A stretch of DNA of 64,000 nt from Janthinobacterium lividum PAMC 25724 (GTDB taxonomy: Bacteria; Pseudomonadota; Gammaproteobacteria; Burkholderiales; Burkholderiaceae_D). The notes under the pieces are model-generated. The model was not told the origin of the DNA. It did not search any database and saw only the letters and a program-made list of their open reading frames with translations. How positions within the stretch are numbered: position 1 is the stretch's first letter; every line of letters starts with the position of its first letter. The stretch lies in the NCBI GenBank assembly GCA_000242815.2, contig AHHB01000021.1:124001-188000 (forward strand). Direction: 5' to 3'. Made by a program: the position numbers and the translations under genes. Shown piece by piece: positions 51,178 through 60,414 of the stretch.

Positions 51178-51206
51178 GCCATAAATCACTTTTTGGGGAA
51201 TACACT

Positions 51207-51689
51207 ATGAAATTGAAATTTATCGTTGCAGGCGTTTTAGCAGCCGCATCGTTGAGCGCTTATGCAGGCGATCAAGTCCTTGATATTACCGCTGACGGTA
51301 ACACCCACACCTTCAACGCAGTTGTTGGCAATGGCATTTTATCCGGTGGTCTGGATGAGATCATCCTGGGCGGCCTGGGTGCTGGCAAGTACAATATCGG
51401 CTTGTCGATTACCGGCCAGAAACTGACGTTCAATGCCCTCACGTCGAACTTGAATGCTCAGTTGGGTGAATCCTTCTCGGCTGGCGGCCTGAAGTTCTTC
51501 GGCGTGGAGTACAGCGGTGTTGGCCCGTTCAAACTGCAACTGTTTGGTACCGCCCAAGCTGGCGCTAACTACAGCGGCACCTATACGGTAAGCGCCGTAC
51601 CAGAGCCAGCAAGCTACGGCATGCTGCTCGGTGGCTTGGGTCTGCTTGGCTTCATGGCCCGTCGCCGTTCGGCAAAAAAAGCTGCCTGA
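51207..51689 (+). CDS. PEP-CTERM protein
   Basis: 160 residues: signal peptide MKLKFIVAGVLAAASLSAYA-GD, a beta-rich domain (GNTHTFNAVVGNGILSGG, YNIGLSITGQKLTFNALTSN) and the tag VPEPASYGMLLGGLGLLG then RRRSAKKAA. The short mature part has no Cys. The tag is close to that of the tandem pair at 28.8-30.0 kb. Only this gene has a clear sigma-54 promoter in the window; it has its own terminator, so it is a single-gene transcription unit. Confidence 0.87.
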   Translation: MKLKFIVAGVLAAASLSAYAGDQVLDITADGNTHTFNAVVGNGILSGGLDEIILGGLGAGKYNIGLSITGQKLTFNALTSNLNAQLGESFSAGGLKFFGVEYSGVGPFKLQLFGTAQAGANYSGTYTVSAVPEPASYGMLLGGLGLLGFMARRRSAKKAA

Positions 51690-51710
51690 TATCGCTGCTG
51701 TGCAAGATGC

Positions 51711-51738
51711 AAAAACCCGCTTCGGCGGGTTTTTTTTT
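51711..51738 (+). terminator. Intrinsic terminator after the PEP-CTERM gene
   Basis: AAAACCCGC, short loop TTC, GGCGGGTTTT with a long T-run. The A-rich start also makes it usable for transcription coming from the opposite side, past murJ. Confidence 0.85.
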
Positions 51739-51793
51739 GATCTCAGTTATCTGCGCAAGGCGAGGTGCCGGCAACCACCTTCTGCATGGCTGC

Positions 51794-53341
51794 TCACACG
51801 CTGCGCTTGAAGTCGCGGAAGCGGAACCCTACCAGCAACAGGGTGGCAAAGTAAGCCACGGCGCACAGTGCCACCAGCAAGGCCAGTGCGCCGGCCCGTA
51901 ACAGCGGATGGGCTTGCATAGCGATCCAGTCGATGCGCAGGGCGCCGAAGGCCGCCACCCCACCCATCACGATGAGCGCCGGCAACAGGCGCAGGAAGAA
52001 CTTGGCCCAACCCGGTTTCGGCTGGTAGATGCCACGCTTGCGCAAGCCCCAGTACAGGAAGCTGGCGTTCAGGCAGGCACCCAGGCCGATCGACAGGGCC
52101 AGGCCGGCCACGGCGATGTAGGGCACGAATAATAGATTCATCAATTGCGTGGCGATCAGCACGCCGATGGCGATTTTCACGGGCGTGCGGATGTCTTGGC
52201 GGGCATAGAACGCGGGCGCCAGGGTTTTTACGAGGATGATGCCGATCAGGCCCAGGCTGTAGGCCACCAGCGGCTGCGTCGACATGCTCACGGATTCGGC
52301 TGTAAATTTGCCGTAGTGAAATAGGGTCGCGATCAGCGGCGTGGCCAGGGTTGCCATGCCGACGGCGGCTGGCAGTGCTAACAGGAAGGTCAGGCGCAAG
52401 CCCCAGTCCAGCAGCGCCGAGTATTGCGTCTTGTCGCCGTCCACATTCGCCTTTGACAGGCTGGGCAGCAAGATGGTGCCCAGGGCCACGCCCAGCATGG
52501 CGGTCGGGAACTCCATCAGGCGGTCGGCATACGACAGCCAGGAAATGCTGCCTTCGGCCAGGCGCGACGCGATACTGGTATTGATCATCAGGCTGATCTG
52601 CGCCGCCGAGACGGCGAACACGGCCGGCCCCATTTTCTTGAGCACGCGGCGCACGCCGCCGTCTGACAGGCCGATGGCGGGATTGAGCGACAGGCGCGGC
52701 AACATGCCGATCTTGATCAGTGCAGGAATCTGCAGGGCCACTTGCAGCAAGCCGCCGGCGAACACGGCAATGGCCATGGCGTAGATGGGCTGTTTCAATT
52801 GTGGCGCGAGCAATAAGGAAGCGGCGATGAACGATAGGTTCAGCAGCACGGGTGTGAATGCGGGAATCTTGAATTCGCGCCAGGTATTGAGAATGCCGCC
52901 GGCCAGGGCCACGAAAGACATGCAAGTAATATATGGGAACATCAGCCGCGTCATCCACACGGCGGCATCGAAGGCGCCCGCATCCTTGCTCAGGCCCGTG
53001 GCGATAGCGTACACGAACCATGGCGCGGCGACGATGCCGATGAGGGAAACGAGCACGGTGGCCCAGACCAGCGTGGTGGCCACATGATCGACCAGTTGCT
53101 TGCTCGCTTCCTGGCCATGCTGGTTCTTGTATTCCGACAAGATCGGCACGAAAGCTTGCGAGAACGCCCCCTCGGCAAACAAGCGGCGCAACAGGTTGGG
53201 GATGCGGAAGGCAACAATGAAGGCGTCCGTGTAAGCGCCGGCGCCAAAGGCGCGCGCGAACAGGCTTTCGCGCAATAATCCGGTTACACGGGACAGCATG
53301 GTCATGCTGGAGATGGCGGCGAGTGTTTTAAGCAAGTTCAT
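51794..53341 (-). CDS. murJ: Lipid II flippase MurJ
   Basis: 515 residues with 14 predicted membrane helices, the MurJ plan. The N-terminus MNLLKTLAAISSMTMLSRVT followed by GLLRESLFARAFGAGAYTDA is highly characteristic; further motifs are FRIPNLLRRLFAEGAFSQAF and VKTLAPAFYARQDIRTPVKI. It moves lipid II across the inner membrane for peptidoglycan synthesis. The gene is transcribed away from rpsT, the usual divergent arrangement in betaproteobacteria. ATG 53341 lies at the start of the family alignment. Confidence 0.95.
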   Translation of the reverse strand: MNLLKTLAAISSMTMLSRVTGLLRESLFARAFGAGAYTDAFIVAFRIPNLLRRLFAEGAFSQAFVPILSEYKNQHGQEASKQLVDHVATTLVWATVLVSLIGIVAAPWFVYAIATGLSKDAGAFDAAVWMTRLMFPYITCMSFVALAGGILNTWREFKIPAFTPVLLNLSFIAASLLLAPQLKQPIYAMAIAVFAGGLLQVALQIPALIKIGMLPRLSLNPAIGLSDGGVRRVLKKMGPAVFAVSAAQISLMINTSIASRLAEGSISWLSYADRLMEFPTAMLGVALGTILLPSLSKANVDGDKTQYSALLDWGLRLTFLLALPAAVGMATLATPLIATLFHYGKFTAESVSMSTQPLVAYSLGLIGIILVKTLAPAFYARQDIRTPVKIAIGVLIATQLMNLLFVPYIAVAGLALSIGLGACLNASFLYWGLRKRGIYQPKPGWAKFFLRLLPALIVMGGVAAFGALRIDWIAMQAHPLLRAGALALLVALCAVAYFATLLLVGFRFRDFKRSV

Positions 53342-53463
53342 GGGGGCAGATTATAGCCGGGTGCGGGGCCGGTAAACGCTTAAAATATGCTCACTGGTGC
53401 TGCCGATTCGCCCTTGCCCCGCCCATTTGCAGGTGTTTTTGGCGCCATATACGGTTTTTTGAT

Positions 53464-53492
53464 TTGCCCCCGCTTGAAAATATCGCTATAAT
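53464..53492 (+). promoter_or_regulatory. Promoter of rpsT
   Basis: TTGCCC (53464-53469), 17-base spacer, TATAAT (53487-53492). It predicts a leader of about 140 bases before rpsT. Confidence 0.6.
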
Positions 53493-53521
53493 CGAAGGCT
53501 GTACAGAATTCTGTTACGCAG

Positions 53522-53605
53522 ACACTAATGTTTGACAGGCACTGGTTTGGCACACATGGTTCGGCAGACGCACAGAACGCACCGGTTGGCAAACACTAAT
53601 GTTTG
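53522..53605 (+). repeat. Repeated element in the rpsT leader
   Basis: ACACTAATGTTTG occurs at 53522-53534 and again at 53593-53605. The second copy lies inside a hairpin GCAAAC-ACTAAT-GTTTGC (53589-53606). Confidence 0.5.
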
Positions 53606-53638
53606 CAAACGCACTTTGACCCTGTTTTAGGAAATTCC

Positions 53639-53905
53639 ATGGCAAATACCGCACAAGCGCGCAAACGCGCTCGTCAAGCAGTTAAGCAAAACGCACACAA
53701 TTCGTCCCAACGTTCGACCTTGCGCACGGCTATCAAAGCTGCTCGCAAAGCGATCCAGGGCGGCGACAAGGCAGCAGCTGCTGCAATCTTCCAAGCATCC
53801 GTGTCGACCATCGACCGTATCGCTGACAAGAAGATCATCCACAAAAACAAGGCAGCTCGCCATAAGAGCCGTCTGGCAGCTGCTTTGAAAGCACTGTCCG
53901 CTTAA
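53639..53905 (+). CDS. rpsT: 30S ribosomal protein S20
   Basis: 88 residues, rich in Lys, Arg and Ala: [20 protein letters not shown] at the start and [19 protein letters not shown] at the end, the S20 pattern. S20 binds the 5' domain of 16S rRNA. The start is ATG 53639 (AGGAAATTCC before it); an upstream in-frame start at 53603 would add 12 non-family residues. S20 genes are often autoregulated through the leader; repeats in this leader are described separately. Confidence 0.97.
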   Translation: MANTAQARKRARQAVKQNAHNSSQRSTLRTAIKAARKAIQGGDKAAAAAIFQASVSTIDRIADKKIIHKNKAARHKSRLAAALKALSA

Positions 53906-53973
53906 TATTCGCCAGCAGGCAAGCCACCCAGGTGGCCTTGCCTGTGCCGGTACGCTGGCACTGGTTGAAAAGC

Positions 53974-54006
53974 AAAAACCCGCAGATTCGTTCTGGCGGG
54001 TTTTTT
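53974..54006 (+). terminator. Intrinsic terminator of rpsT
   Basis: AAAACCCGC and GGCGGGTTTTTT with complementary AGA/TCT extending the stem. A second hairpin, GGCAAGCCACC/GGTGGCCTTGCC, lies just before it at 53918-53942. Confidence 0.8.
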
Positions 54007-54113
54007 CGCGTGCGCGCATGCTTTTTGCCGCCTCGTTTGCCACCTCTTTTGCCATCCTGATGGCCATCCTCGGCCGCGTTTTCCGGCAACACCCTGTTGC
54101 CGGCCGCCACGGC

Positions 54114-54563
54114 TTAGTGCAACGGGGGCAAGTTGCCGATGCTCATGCCTGGCTTGATGTTCTTTTGCCTGAACCAGCCCAGGTTCATTTCCAGCGCATA
54201 GCGCACGGGGACTGCCTTGCTGGAGCAATGGCTGTCGAGCGTGAGCGCTTGCATGTCTTCGATGTTGACGATCTTGCCACTGGCATCGATAAAAGCCACA
54301 GATAGGGGCAGCGGCGTGTTTTTCATCCACATGCATTGCGTCGACGAGTGGTCAAAGACGAACAGCATGCCCGCATTCGGCGGCATCTTTTCGCGGTACA
54401 TCAAGCCTTGTTCGCGTTGCTGTTCCGTGGCGGCTACTTGCGCCTGTATCAAATGCATGCCGGCCGAGAGTTGCACGCTCTTTTGCGGTGTCTGTGCTTG
54501 TGCAGTGCTGGCACACGCCATCAGGACGATGCACAGGCTGAGGCGGCGAAGGGACGTTTTCAT
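54114..54563 (-). CDS. DUF192 family exported protein
   Basis: 149 residues with a signal peptide ending ASTAQA-QTPQK. The DUF192 domain follows: VAATEQQREQGLMYREKMPP, NAGMLFVFDHSSTQCMWMKN, TPLPLSVAFID and IKPGMSIGNLPPLH. DUF192 proteins are small periplasmic beta-barrel-like proteins with no known reaction; some are fused to carbohydrate-related domains. It is transcribed on the same strand as rluE, 210 bases upstream, but seems separate. Confidence 0.88.
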   Translation of the reverse strand: MKTSLRRLSLCIVLMACASTAQAQTPQKSVQLSAGMHLIQAQVAATEQQREQGLMYREKMPPNAGMLFVFDHSSTQCMWMKNTPLPLSVAFIDASGKIVNIEDMQALTLDSHCSSKAVPVRYALEMNLGWFRQKNIKPGMSIGNLPPLH

Positions 54564-54773
54564 GGGGCGTGACGGTGACTGCGAAGCGCCGATTAAGCCA
54601 TGCTGGTGAGCGTCAGGTCAAGCATGCTGTCTGGTCGCGCTGAAAGCGTGGGGTCACAGCAACATGCTTGCTGCCGTAAGCCCCGGCGATGCCCTTTTTT
54701 CACGCGCTTGCCGGCGTCCGAGAGCGGCTATTTTGCCTTGCGCGCCTGGGCGATCAGACTTTGCTGGTGCTGC

Positions 54774-55337
54774 TCACGCTTTTCCAATGTTTTGGGCCGG
54801 CACTTCGCACCATTCGCCGGGGAGCAAGGGGTGGCTGGCCAGAGAGAACGGGCCGATGGCGCTGCGCACCAGGCGCAGGGTGGGCAGGCCGACGGCAGCC
54901 GTCATGCGCCGTACTTGCCGGTTTTTTCCTTCTTTCAAGGTGATCGCCAGCCATGAGGTGGGCTGGTCGGCGCGCGCGCGGATGGGGGGATTGCGTGGCC
55001 ACAACCAGTCCGGCTCGGCGATGCGCACAGCCCGGCATGGCTTGGTGATGAAGTCGCCCAGGTCCAGTGGCGCCTGCAGGCGTGCCAGGCTGGTCGCGTC
55101 GGGTACGCCATCGACTTGCACCAGATAGGTTTTCGCTTCCTTGCGGGCGGGGTGGCTGATGTCGTGCTGCAGGCGGCCGTCGTCCGTCAGCAGTAGCAAG
55201 CCCTCGCTGTCGGCGTCGAGTCGGCCGGCCGGGTAGATGCCGGGAATGCTCAAATGGTCGGCCAGGGTGACGCGGCCGTCTTGCGCTGAAAACTGGCACA
55301 AGACCTGGAATGGTTTATTGAAGAGGATGAGTGGCAT
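54774..55337 (-). CDS. rluE: 23S rRNA pseudouridine synthase RluE
   Basis: 187 residues of the RsuA/RluB/E/F family. The catalytic Asp is in PAGRLDADSEGLLLLTDDGR, and the second conserved region is LKEGKNRQVRRMTAAVGLPT, then LRLVRSAIGPFSL. Without an S4 domain and with this short length it fits RluE, which modifies U2457 of 23S rRNA in E. coli. It starts at ATG 55337 with the family's typical LILFNKPFQVLCQFS. Divergent from icd. Confidence 0.93.
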   Translation of the reverse strand: MPLILFNKPFQVLCQFSAQDGRVTLADHLSIPGIYPAGRLDADSEGLLLLTDDGRLQHDISHPARKEAKTYLVQVDGVPDATSLARLQAPLDLGDFITKPCRAVRIAEPDWLWPRNPPIRARADQPTSWLAITLKEGKNRQVRRMTAAVGLPTLRLVRSAIGPFSLASHPLLPGEWCEVPAQNIGKA

Positions 55338-55647
55338 GCTGATAAATGAATGGATGCAAACAATGGTGGCCGCAGGATGGCGCCGTAAAAGTGTGGCGCC
55401 ATGTAAGATACTGGTACATAATGTGAAACGCTAGTCTTATATCTTATAGAAGACCTGATGCCAGTGTGGCGATAAGGTCCTCTGGCGCTGCATGCTGCAG
55501 TGTGAAGCAGATGGCCCGGCCATTCTTTCCCTGCTAGAGTGCGCTGTTGCCGCCATGTTCGGACTTGTTTTTGTAAACTCTGCAACCGCAGAGCGCGTCG
55601 CCGGCCAGTGTTGCCCGCCAGCGGTGTGTCCCACTTCGGAGATCACG
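55338..55647. promoter_or_regulatory. Divergent intergenic region between rluE and icd, 310 bases
   Basis: Non-coding by frame. GTCTT and AAGAC ends bracket an AT-rich 21-base stretch at 55434-55454, a possible operator. The upstream extension of the icd frame to 55492 has no family match. GGAG lies 6-7 bases before icd's ATG. Confidence 0.4.
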
Positions 55648-56901
55648 ATGTATCAACATATCACTGTACCTGCTGACGGCAAAAAAATCACCGTCAATGC
55701 CGATTTTTCGCTGAATGTACCAGATAATCCCATCATTTCCTTCATTGAGGGCGATGGCACGGGTGTCGATATCAGCCCGGTCATGCTCAAGGTGATCGAC
55801 GCTGCCGTGGCCAAGGCCTACGGCGGCGCTCGCAAGATCAGCTGGATGGAAATCTACGCGGGCGAAAAAGCGACGAATGTGTACGGCCCCGATGTGTGGT
55901 TGCCGGAAGAAACGTTGGCCGCGCTGAAAGACTACGTCGTCTCCATCAAGGGTCCGCTGACTACGCCCGTCGGTGGCGGCATCCGCTCGCTGAACGTAGC
56001 CCTGCGCCAGCAACTGGACCTGTATGTCTGTCTGCGCCCCGTGCGCTACTTCACGGGCGTGCCGTCGCCCGTGAAAGAGCCGGAAAAGACCGACATGGTG
56101 ATTTTCCGCGAAAATTCGGAAGACATTTATGCGGGCATCGAATACCAGCAAGGCTCGCCCGAAGCCAAGAAATTGATGGATTTCCTGATCAATGAAATGG
56201 GCGTGACCAAGATACGCTTCCCGGCCACCTCGGGCCTGGGCATCAAGCCCGTGTCCATTGAAGGCACGCAGCGCCTGGTGCGCAAGGCCATTCAGTACGC
56301 GATCGACAATGACAAGCCATCCGTGACGATCGTACACAAAGGCAACATCATGAAGTACACGGAAGGCGGCTTCCGCGACTGGGCGTATGCGCTGGCGCAA
56401 AAGGAATTCGGCGCCGAACTGATCGATGGCGGTCCCTGGTGCAAGTTCAAGAGTCCGAAGACGGGCCGCGACATCATCGTCAAGGATTCCATCGCTGATG
56501 CGTTCCTGCAACAAATATTGCTGCGTCCAGCCGAATACAGCGTCATCGCCACCTTGAATCTGAACGGCGATTACATTTCCGACGCGTTGGCGGCGCAAGT
56601 GGGTGGCATCGGCATTGCGCCGGGCGCCAACCTGTCCGATTCCGTCGCCATGTTTGAAGCGACGCACGGTACGGCGCCCAAGTACGCGGGCAAGGATTAC
56701 GTGAACCCCGGTTCCCTGATCCTGTCGGCAGAAATGATGCTGCGCCATATGGGTTGGCTGGAAGCGGCCGATCTGATCATTGCGTCGATGCAGAAATCGA
56801 TAGCCTCGAAGCGCGTCACCTATGATTTTGCCCGCCTGATGGAAGGCGCGACGCAAGTGTCGTGCTCGGGTTTCGGCAAGGTGATGATCGAGCACATGTA
56901 A
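55648..56901 (+). CDS. icd: NADP-dependent isocitrate dehydrogenase
   Basis: 417 residues. The dimeric bacterial Icd pattern is clear: [20 protein letters not shown], the phosphorylation/substrate loop [34 protein letters not shown], the metal-binding [20 protein letters not shown] and [20 protein letters not shown]. It converts isocitrate to 2-oxoglutarate in the TCA cycle. The conserved Ser of the loop (IRSLNVALR) is present, so control by an AceK-type kinase is possible. ATG 55648 has GGAG upstream; earlier in-frame starts lack it. Confidence 0.97.
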   Translation: MYQHITVPADGKKITVNADFSLNVPDNPIISFIEGDGTGVDISPVMLKVIDAAVAKAYGGARKISWMEIYAGEKATNVYGPDVWLPEETLAALKDYVVSIKGPLTTPVGGGIRSLNVALRQQLDLYVCLRPVRYFTGVPSPVKEPEKTDMVIFRENSEDIYAGIEYQQGSPEAKKLMDFLINEMGVTKIRFPATSGLGIKPVSIEGTQRLVRKAIQYAIDNDKPSVTIVHKGNIMKYTEGGFRDWAYALAQKEFGAELIDGGPWCKFKSPKTGRDIIVKDSIADAFLQQILLRPAEYSVIATLNLNGDYISDALAAQVGGIGIAPGANLSDSVAMFEATHGTAPKYAGKDYVNPGSLILSAEMMLRHMGWLEAADLIIASMQKSIASKRVTYDFARLMEGATQVSCSGFGKVMIEHM

Positions 56902-56940
56902 CTGGCGCGCCAGGGCAGGGTGCTGCGCACCTTGCAGGCG

Positions 56941-56971
56941 AAAAAAAACCCCGTTGGACAACGGGGTTTTT
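56941..56971. terminator. Bidirectional terminator between icd and csp
   Basis: A-run, CCCCGTT (56949-56955), loop GGAC, AACGGGG (56960-56966), T-run. It serves the convergent genes icd (+) and csp (-). Confidence 0.88.
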
Positions 56972-56993
56972 CACATCTGAGGGCCGGCGGTGC

Positions 56994-57197
56994 TTAGGCT
57001 GCTTGGATGTTGGAAGCTTGCTTGCCTTTAGGGCCTTGCGTGACTTCGAATTGAACTTTTTGACCTTCTTTGAGGGTCTTGAAACCGTTCATGTTGATTG
57101 CGGAGAAATGCGCAAACAAATCTTCGCCGCCGTCATCTGGGGTGATGAAGCCAAAACCTTTGGAATCATTGAACCACTTAACTGTACCTGTTGCCAT
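56994..57197 (-). CDS. cspA: Cold-shock protein (CspA family)
   Basis: 67 residues forming a single cold-shock domain: [20 protein letters not shown] with the RNP1 motif KGFGFI, then [10 protein letters not shown] with RNP2-like FAHF, and [13 protein letters not shown] at the end. It binds single-stranded RNA/DNA and unfolds mRNA structure. ATG 57197 is the family start; an ATG five codons upstream is not conserved. A long leader with a strong palindrome precedes it. The gene symbol is generic, as betaproteobacteria have several paralogues. Confidence 0.95.
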   Translation of the reverse strand: MATGTVKWFNDSKGFGFITPDDGGEDLFAHFSAINMNGFKTLKEGQKVQFEVTQGPKGKQASNIQAA

Positions 57198-57518
57198 AAA
57201 AAGAACTTTCAAAATTAAAACAAATCACACGAGCCATAAAAGCAAGAAGCTTCTTGCCCCCTCCTCGACGTCTCATTCTTATCAAGCTGTACATTACTGC
57301 AACAGTCGATACAGCATTGTTGGCGGAATAAATAATGAAGTCAAGCGCTTTTCCATCGATATTGCCAAATTCTTCACAACAACCAAAAAAAGCAACTCTT
57401 GATTTTGACGGCAAGGTCGCCATCTGCGCAGTATTAAGAAAACGCGTAAGATTGAGAACAATTGGAAAGGCGCAGATATTGCGCATGACAACCACTGTGA
57501 AAGCATTAGAATAAGCGT
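57198..57518. promoter_or_regulatory. Divergent csp-clpS promoter region, 321 bases
   Basis: Minus-strand TTGACT (57344-57339) with AACAAT 17 bases further on could drive csp with a leader of about 110 bases. Plus-strand TTGAGA (57452-57457) and GATATT (57475-57480), 17 bases apart, could drive clpS. Both are weak at -10. No coding sequence was recognised. Confidence 0.35.
57242..57257 (-). promoter_or_regulatory. Perfect 16-base palindrome in the csp leader
   Basis: GCAAGAAGCTTCTTGC, followed on the csp strand by TTTTAT, 45 bases before the start codon. It could fold as a temperature-sensitive hairpin or weak attenuator. Confidence 0.5.
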
Positions 57519-57821
57519 ATGGCAACCAAGCACGACACAGAAACCCTGCTGGAGCGGCAAGTGCTGAAGCCGCCACCGCTCTACCAGGTAGCCTTGCTCA
57601 ATGACGACTACACCCCGATGGAGTTTGTGGTGGCCGTGATTCAGGAGTATTTCAACAAGGACCGTGAAACGGCGACGCAAATCATGCTCAGTGTTCATCG
57701 CTACGGCAAAGGAGTGTGCGGCGTGTTCTCTAAAGATATAGCGTGTACCAAAGTGGAGTTCGTTTTAACGCATGCGCGCAAGGCGGGGCATCCCCTGCAG
57801 TGCGTGATGGAGGAAGTATGA
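57519..57821 (+). CDS. clpS: Adaptor protein ClpS
   Basis: 100 residues. The N-degron adaptor core is visible: [20 protein letters not shown] (with the substrate-binding NDDYTPM), [20 protein letters not shown] and [20 protein letters not shown]. ClpS delivers proteins with bulky N-terminal residues to ClpAP. The stop overlaps clpA (ATGA), the usual operon order. Confidence 0.97.
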   Translation: MATKHDTETLLERQVLKPPPLYQVALLNDDYTPMEFVVAVIQEYFNKDRETATQIMLSVHRYGKGVCGVFSKDIACTKVEFVLTHARKAGHPLQCVMEEV

Positions 57822-60118
57822 TTGCGCAGGAATTAGAAGTAAGTTTGCACATGGCGTTTGTCGAAGCTCGGCAGGCACGGCACGAATTCATCACGGTTGA
57901 GCATTTATTGCTGGCACTGCTGGACAATCCCTCTGCTGCTGAGGTGTTGCGTGCCTGCGCGGTCAATATTGAAGACCTGCGCAAGACGCTCGCCAATTTC
58001 ATCGGCGACAACACGCCGACTGTGCCTGGCACGGGCGAAGTTGACACCCAGCCGACGCTTGGCTTCCAGCGCGTGATCCAGCGTGCGATCATGCACGTCC
58101 AGTCCGCCTCGAATGGCAAGAAGGAAGTTACTGGCGCCAATGTGCTGGTAGCCATCTTCGGCGAAAAGGATTCGCATGCTGTCTATTACCTGCACCAGCA
58201 GGGCGTGACACGCCTCGATGTGGTCAATTTCATTTCGCACGGCGTGCGCAAGGACCAGTCGACGGAAAGCGCAAAAGCCTCCGAAGGCGTGGAAGAAGCG
58301 CCTGCCGATGGCCAGCCGAAGGAAAGCCCGCTCGACCAGTTCACGCAAAACCTGAACAAGGCCGCCGCCGAAGGCAAAATAGACCCACTGATCGGACGCG
58401 AGGAAGAAGTCGATCGCGTGATCCAGATCCTGTGCCGTCGCCGCAAGAACAATCCGCTGCTGGTCGGCGAGGCGGGCGTTGGCAAGACAGCCATCGCCGA
58501 AGGCCTCGCTTATCGCATCACGCAAAACGATGTGCCGGAAATCTTGCAAAATGCCGTCGTGTATTCGCTGGACATGGGCGCCTTGCTGGCCGGTACCAAA
58601 TACCGTGGTGACTTCGAGCAGCGTCTGAAAGCCGTGCTGAAACAGCTGAAGGACAATCCGAACGGCATCCTGTTCATCGACGAAATCCACACCATCATCG
58701 GTGCCGGTTCGGCTTCGGGCGGTACGCTGGACGCTTCCAACCTGTTGAAGCCGGCACTGGCGAATGGCCAGCTCAAATGCATAGGCGCGACCACGTACAC
58801 GGAATTTCGCGGCGTGTTTGAGAAAGATCATGCCTTGAGCCGGCGGTTCCAGAAAGTGGATGTCAACGAGCCGACCGTCGAGCAAACCGTGCAGATCTTG
58901 CGCGGTCTCAAGTCGCGCTTCGAAGAGCACCATGGCGTGAAATACACGGCGTCGGCCCTGACGACGGCGGCCGAACTGGCGGCGCGCTTCATCAACGACC
59001 GCCATTTGCCCGACAAGGCGATCGACGTTATCGATGAAGCCGGCGCAGCGCAGCGCATCTTGCCGAAATCGAAGCAAAAGAAAACCATCGGCAAGGCCGA
59101 GATCGAGGACATCATTGCCAAGATCGCGCGCATTCCGCCGCAAACGGTCAACCAGGACGACCGCAGCAAACTGCAGACGATAGACCGCGACTTGCGCAAT
59201 GTCGTATTCGGACAAGATCCCGCCATCGACGCGCTGGCCTCGGCCATCAAGATGGCGCGCGCTGGCCTGGGCAAGACGGACAAGCCGATCGGCTCTTTCC
59301 TGTTCTCCGGTCCGACGGGCGTGGGCAAGACCGAGGTAGCCAAGCAACTGGCGTTCATCCTCGGCATCGAGCTGATCCGTTTCGACATGTCGGAATACAT
59401 GGAACGCCATGCCGTCAGCCGTTTGATCGGTGCGCCACCGGGCTACGTTGGTTTCGACCAGGGCGGTTTGCTGACGGAAGCGATCACCAAGAAGCCGCAT
59501 GCGGTCTTGCTGCTCGATGAAATTGAAAAAGCCCATCCGGACATTTTCAATATCCTGCTGCAAGTGATGGACCACGGTACCTTGACCGATAACAATGGCC
59601 GCAAAGCCGACTTCCGCAACGTGATCATCATCATGACGACCAATGCGGGTGCGGAAAGCTTGCAGAAGGCCTCGATCGGTTTCACCAATTCCAAGCAGGC
59701 AGGCGACGAGATGGCCGACATCAAGCGCATGTTCACGCCGGAATTCCGTAACCGCATCGATGCGACCATCAGCTTCCGCGCGCTGGACCAGGAAATCATC
59801 CTGCGCGTGGTCGACAAGTTCCTGATGCAGCTCGAAGAGCAGTTGCACGAGAAAAAGGTCGAAGCCGTGTTCACCGAGAAGCTGCGTGCTTTCCTCGGCA
59901 AGAAAGGATTCGACCCGCTGATGGGCGCGCGGCCAATGGCACGCCTGATCCAGGATCTGATCCGCAAGGCCCTGGCAGACGAGCTCTTGTTCGGCCGCCT
60001 GGTCACCGGCGGACGTATCACTGTCGACATCGACGACAAGGAGCAGATCTTGCTGGAATTCCCGGAACCGCCCGATGCGGCGCCGACGGCTGCACCGGAA
60101 ACGGTGGAAGTGGAATAA
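57818..60118 (+). CDS. clpA: ATP-dependent Clp protease ATPase subunit ClpA
   Basis: 766 residues. Clp N domain ([20 protein letters not shown]), AAA1 with Walker [16 protein letters not shown] and Walker B ILFIDEIH, then AAA2 with Walker [17 protein letters not shown] and Walker [11 protein letters not shown], and the C-terminal D2-small domain ([20 protein letters not shown]). The IGF/L-type loop that docks on ClpP is expected near residue 617; the sequence there reads [11 protein letters not shown]. Unfolds substrates for ClpP, here with ClpS. Start ATG 57818 has GGAGG before it. Confidence 0.97.
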   Translation: MIAQELEVSLHMAFVEARQARHEFITVEHLLLALLDNPSAAEVLRACAVNIEDLRKTLANFIGDNTPTVPGTGEVDTQPTLGFQRVIQRAIMHVQSASNGKKEVTGANVLVAIFGEKDSHAVYYLHQQGVTRLDVVNFISHGVRKDQSTESAKASEGVEEAPADGQPKESPLDQFTQNLNKAAAEGKIDPLIGREEEVDRVIQILCRRRKNNPLLVGEAGVGKTAIAEGLAYRITQNDVPEILQNAVVYSLDMGALLAGTKYRGDFEQRLKAVLKQLKDNPNGILFIDEIHTIIGAGSASGGTLDASNLLKPALANGQLKCIGATTYTEFRGVFEKDHALSRRFQKVDVNEPTVEQTVQILRGLKSRFEEHHGVKYTASALTTAAELAARFINDRHLPDKAIDVIDEAGAAQRILPKSKQKKTIGKAEIEDIIAKIARIPPQTVNQDDRSKLQTIDRDLRNVVFGQDPAIDALASAIKMARAGLGKTDKPIGSFLFSGPTGVGKTEVAKQLAFILGIELIRFDMSEYMERHAVSRLIGAPPGYVGFDQGGLLTEAITKKPHAVLLLDEIEKAHPDIFNILLQVMDHGTLTDNNGRKADFRNVIIIMTTNAGAESLQKASIGFTNSKQAGDEMADIKRMFTPEFRNRIDATISFRALDQEIILRVVDKFLMQLEEQLHEKKVEAVFTEKLRAFLGKKGFDPLMGARPMARLIQDLIRKALADELLFGRLVTGGRITVDIDDKEQILLEFPEPPDAAPTAAPETVEVE

Positions 60119-60240
60119 GAACACCGAACCAAAGCTACTGCGCGTCGCGATTTGCGGCCTCCGATGCTCACTGTGCTCCAGCACAGTTCCGCGTCTCGGC
60201 CGCAACTCGCTGCCGCTCGCTACGGTTTTGTTCGGCGTTC
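60119..60240. repeat. 122-base imperfect long inverted repeat abutting clpA
   Basis: Three nested pairs share nearly one centre (60178-60179): outer GAACaCCGAACcAAA with its inverted partner ending at 60240, middle TTGCGGCC (60152-60159) / GGCCGCAA (60198-60205), inner ACTGTGCT (60170-60177) / AGCACAGT (60180-60187). It begins at the base after the clpA stop. Confidence 0.7.
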
Positions 60241-60261
60241 AGAGCGTTTCTGCTCTTGTCG

Positions 60262-60297
60262 AAAAACCCGCCCACGCAAGTGGCGCGGGTTTTTTTA
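60262..60297 (+). terminator. Intrinsic terminator after clpS-clpA
   Basis: AAAAACCCG-CCCAC, loop GCAA, GTGGC-GCGGGTTTTTTT; stem with small bulges, long T-run. Confidence 0.75.
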
Positions 60298-60414
60298 CGT
60301 TTTTGTGGCCAATAAAGAAGGTTTTCTTCGGTCGTGCTTATGCCAGAATTGCTGTCCGGTATCGACATGATGTCCATGCCACCTTATTGCCCTGACCGCT
60401 ATCTGGATGCTCGC

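Noticed and set aside
53449-53492. TTGATT as the -35 of the rpsT promoter
   Set aside because: It is 22 bases from TATAAT; TTGCCC with a 17-base spacer fits better.
57905-60205. 766-codon minus-strand frame opposite clpA
   Set aside because: Entirely antisense to ClpA; product lacks domains.
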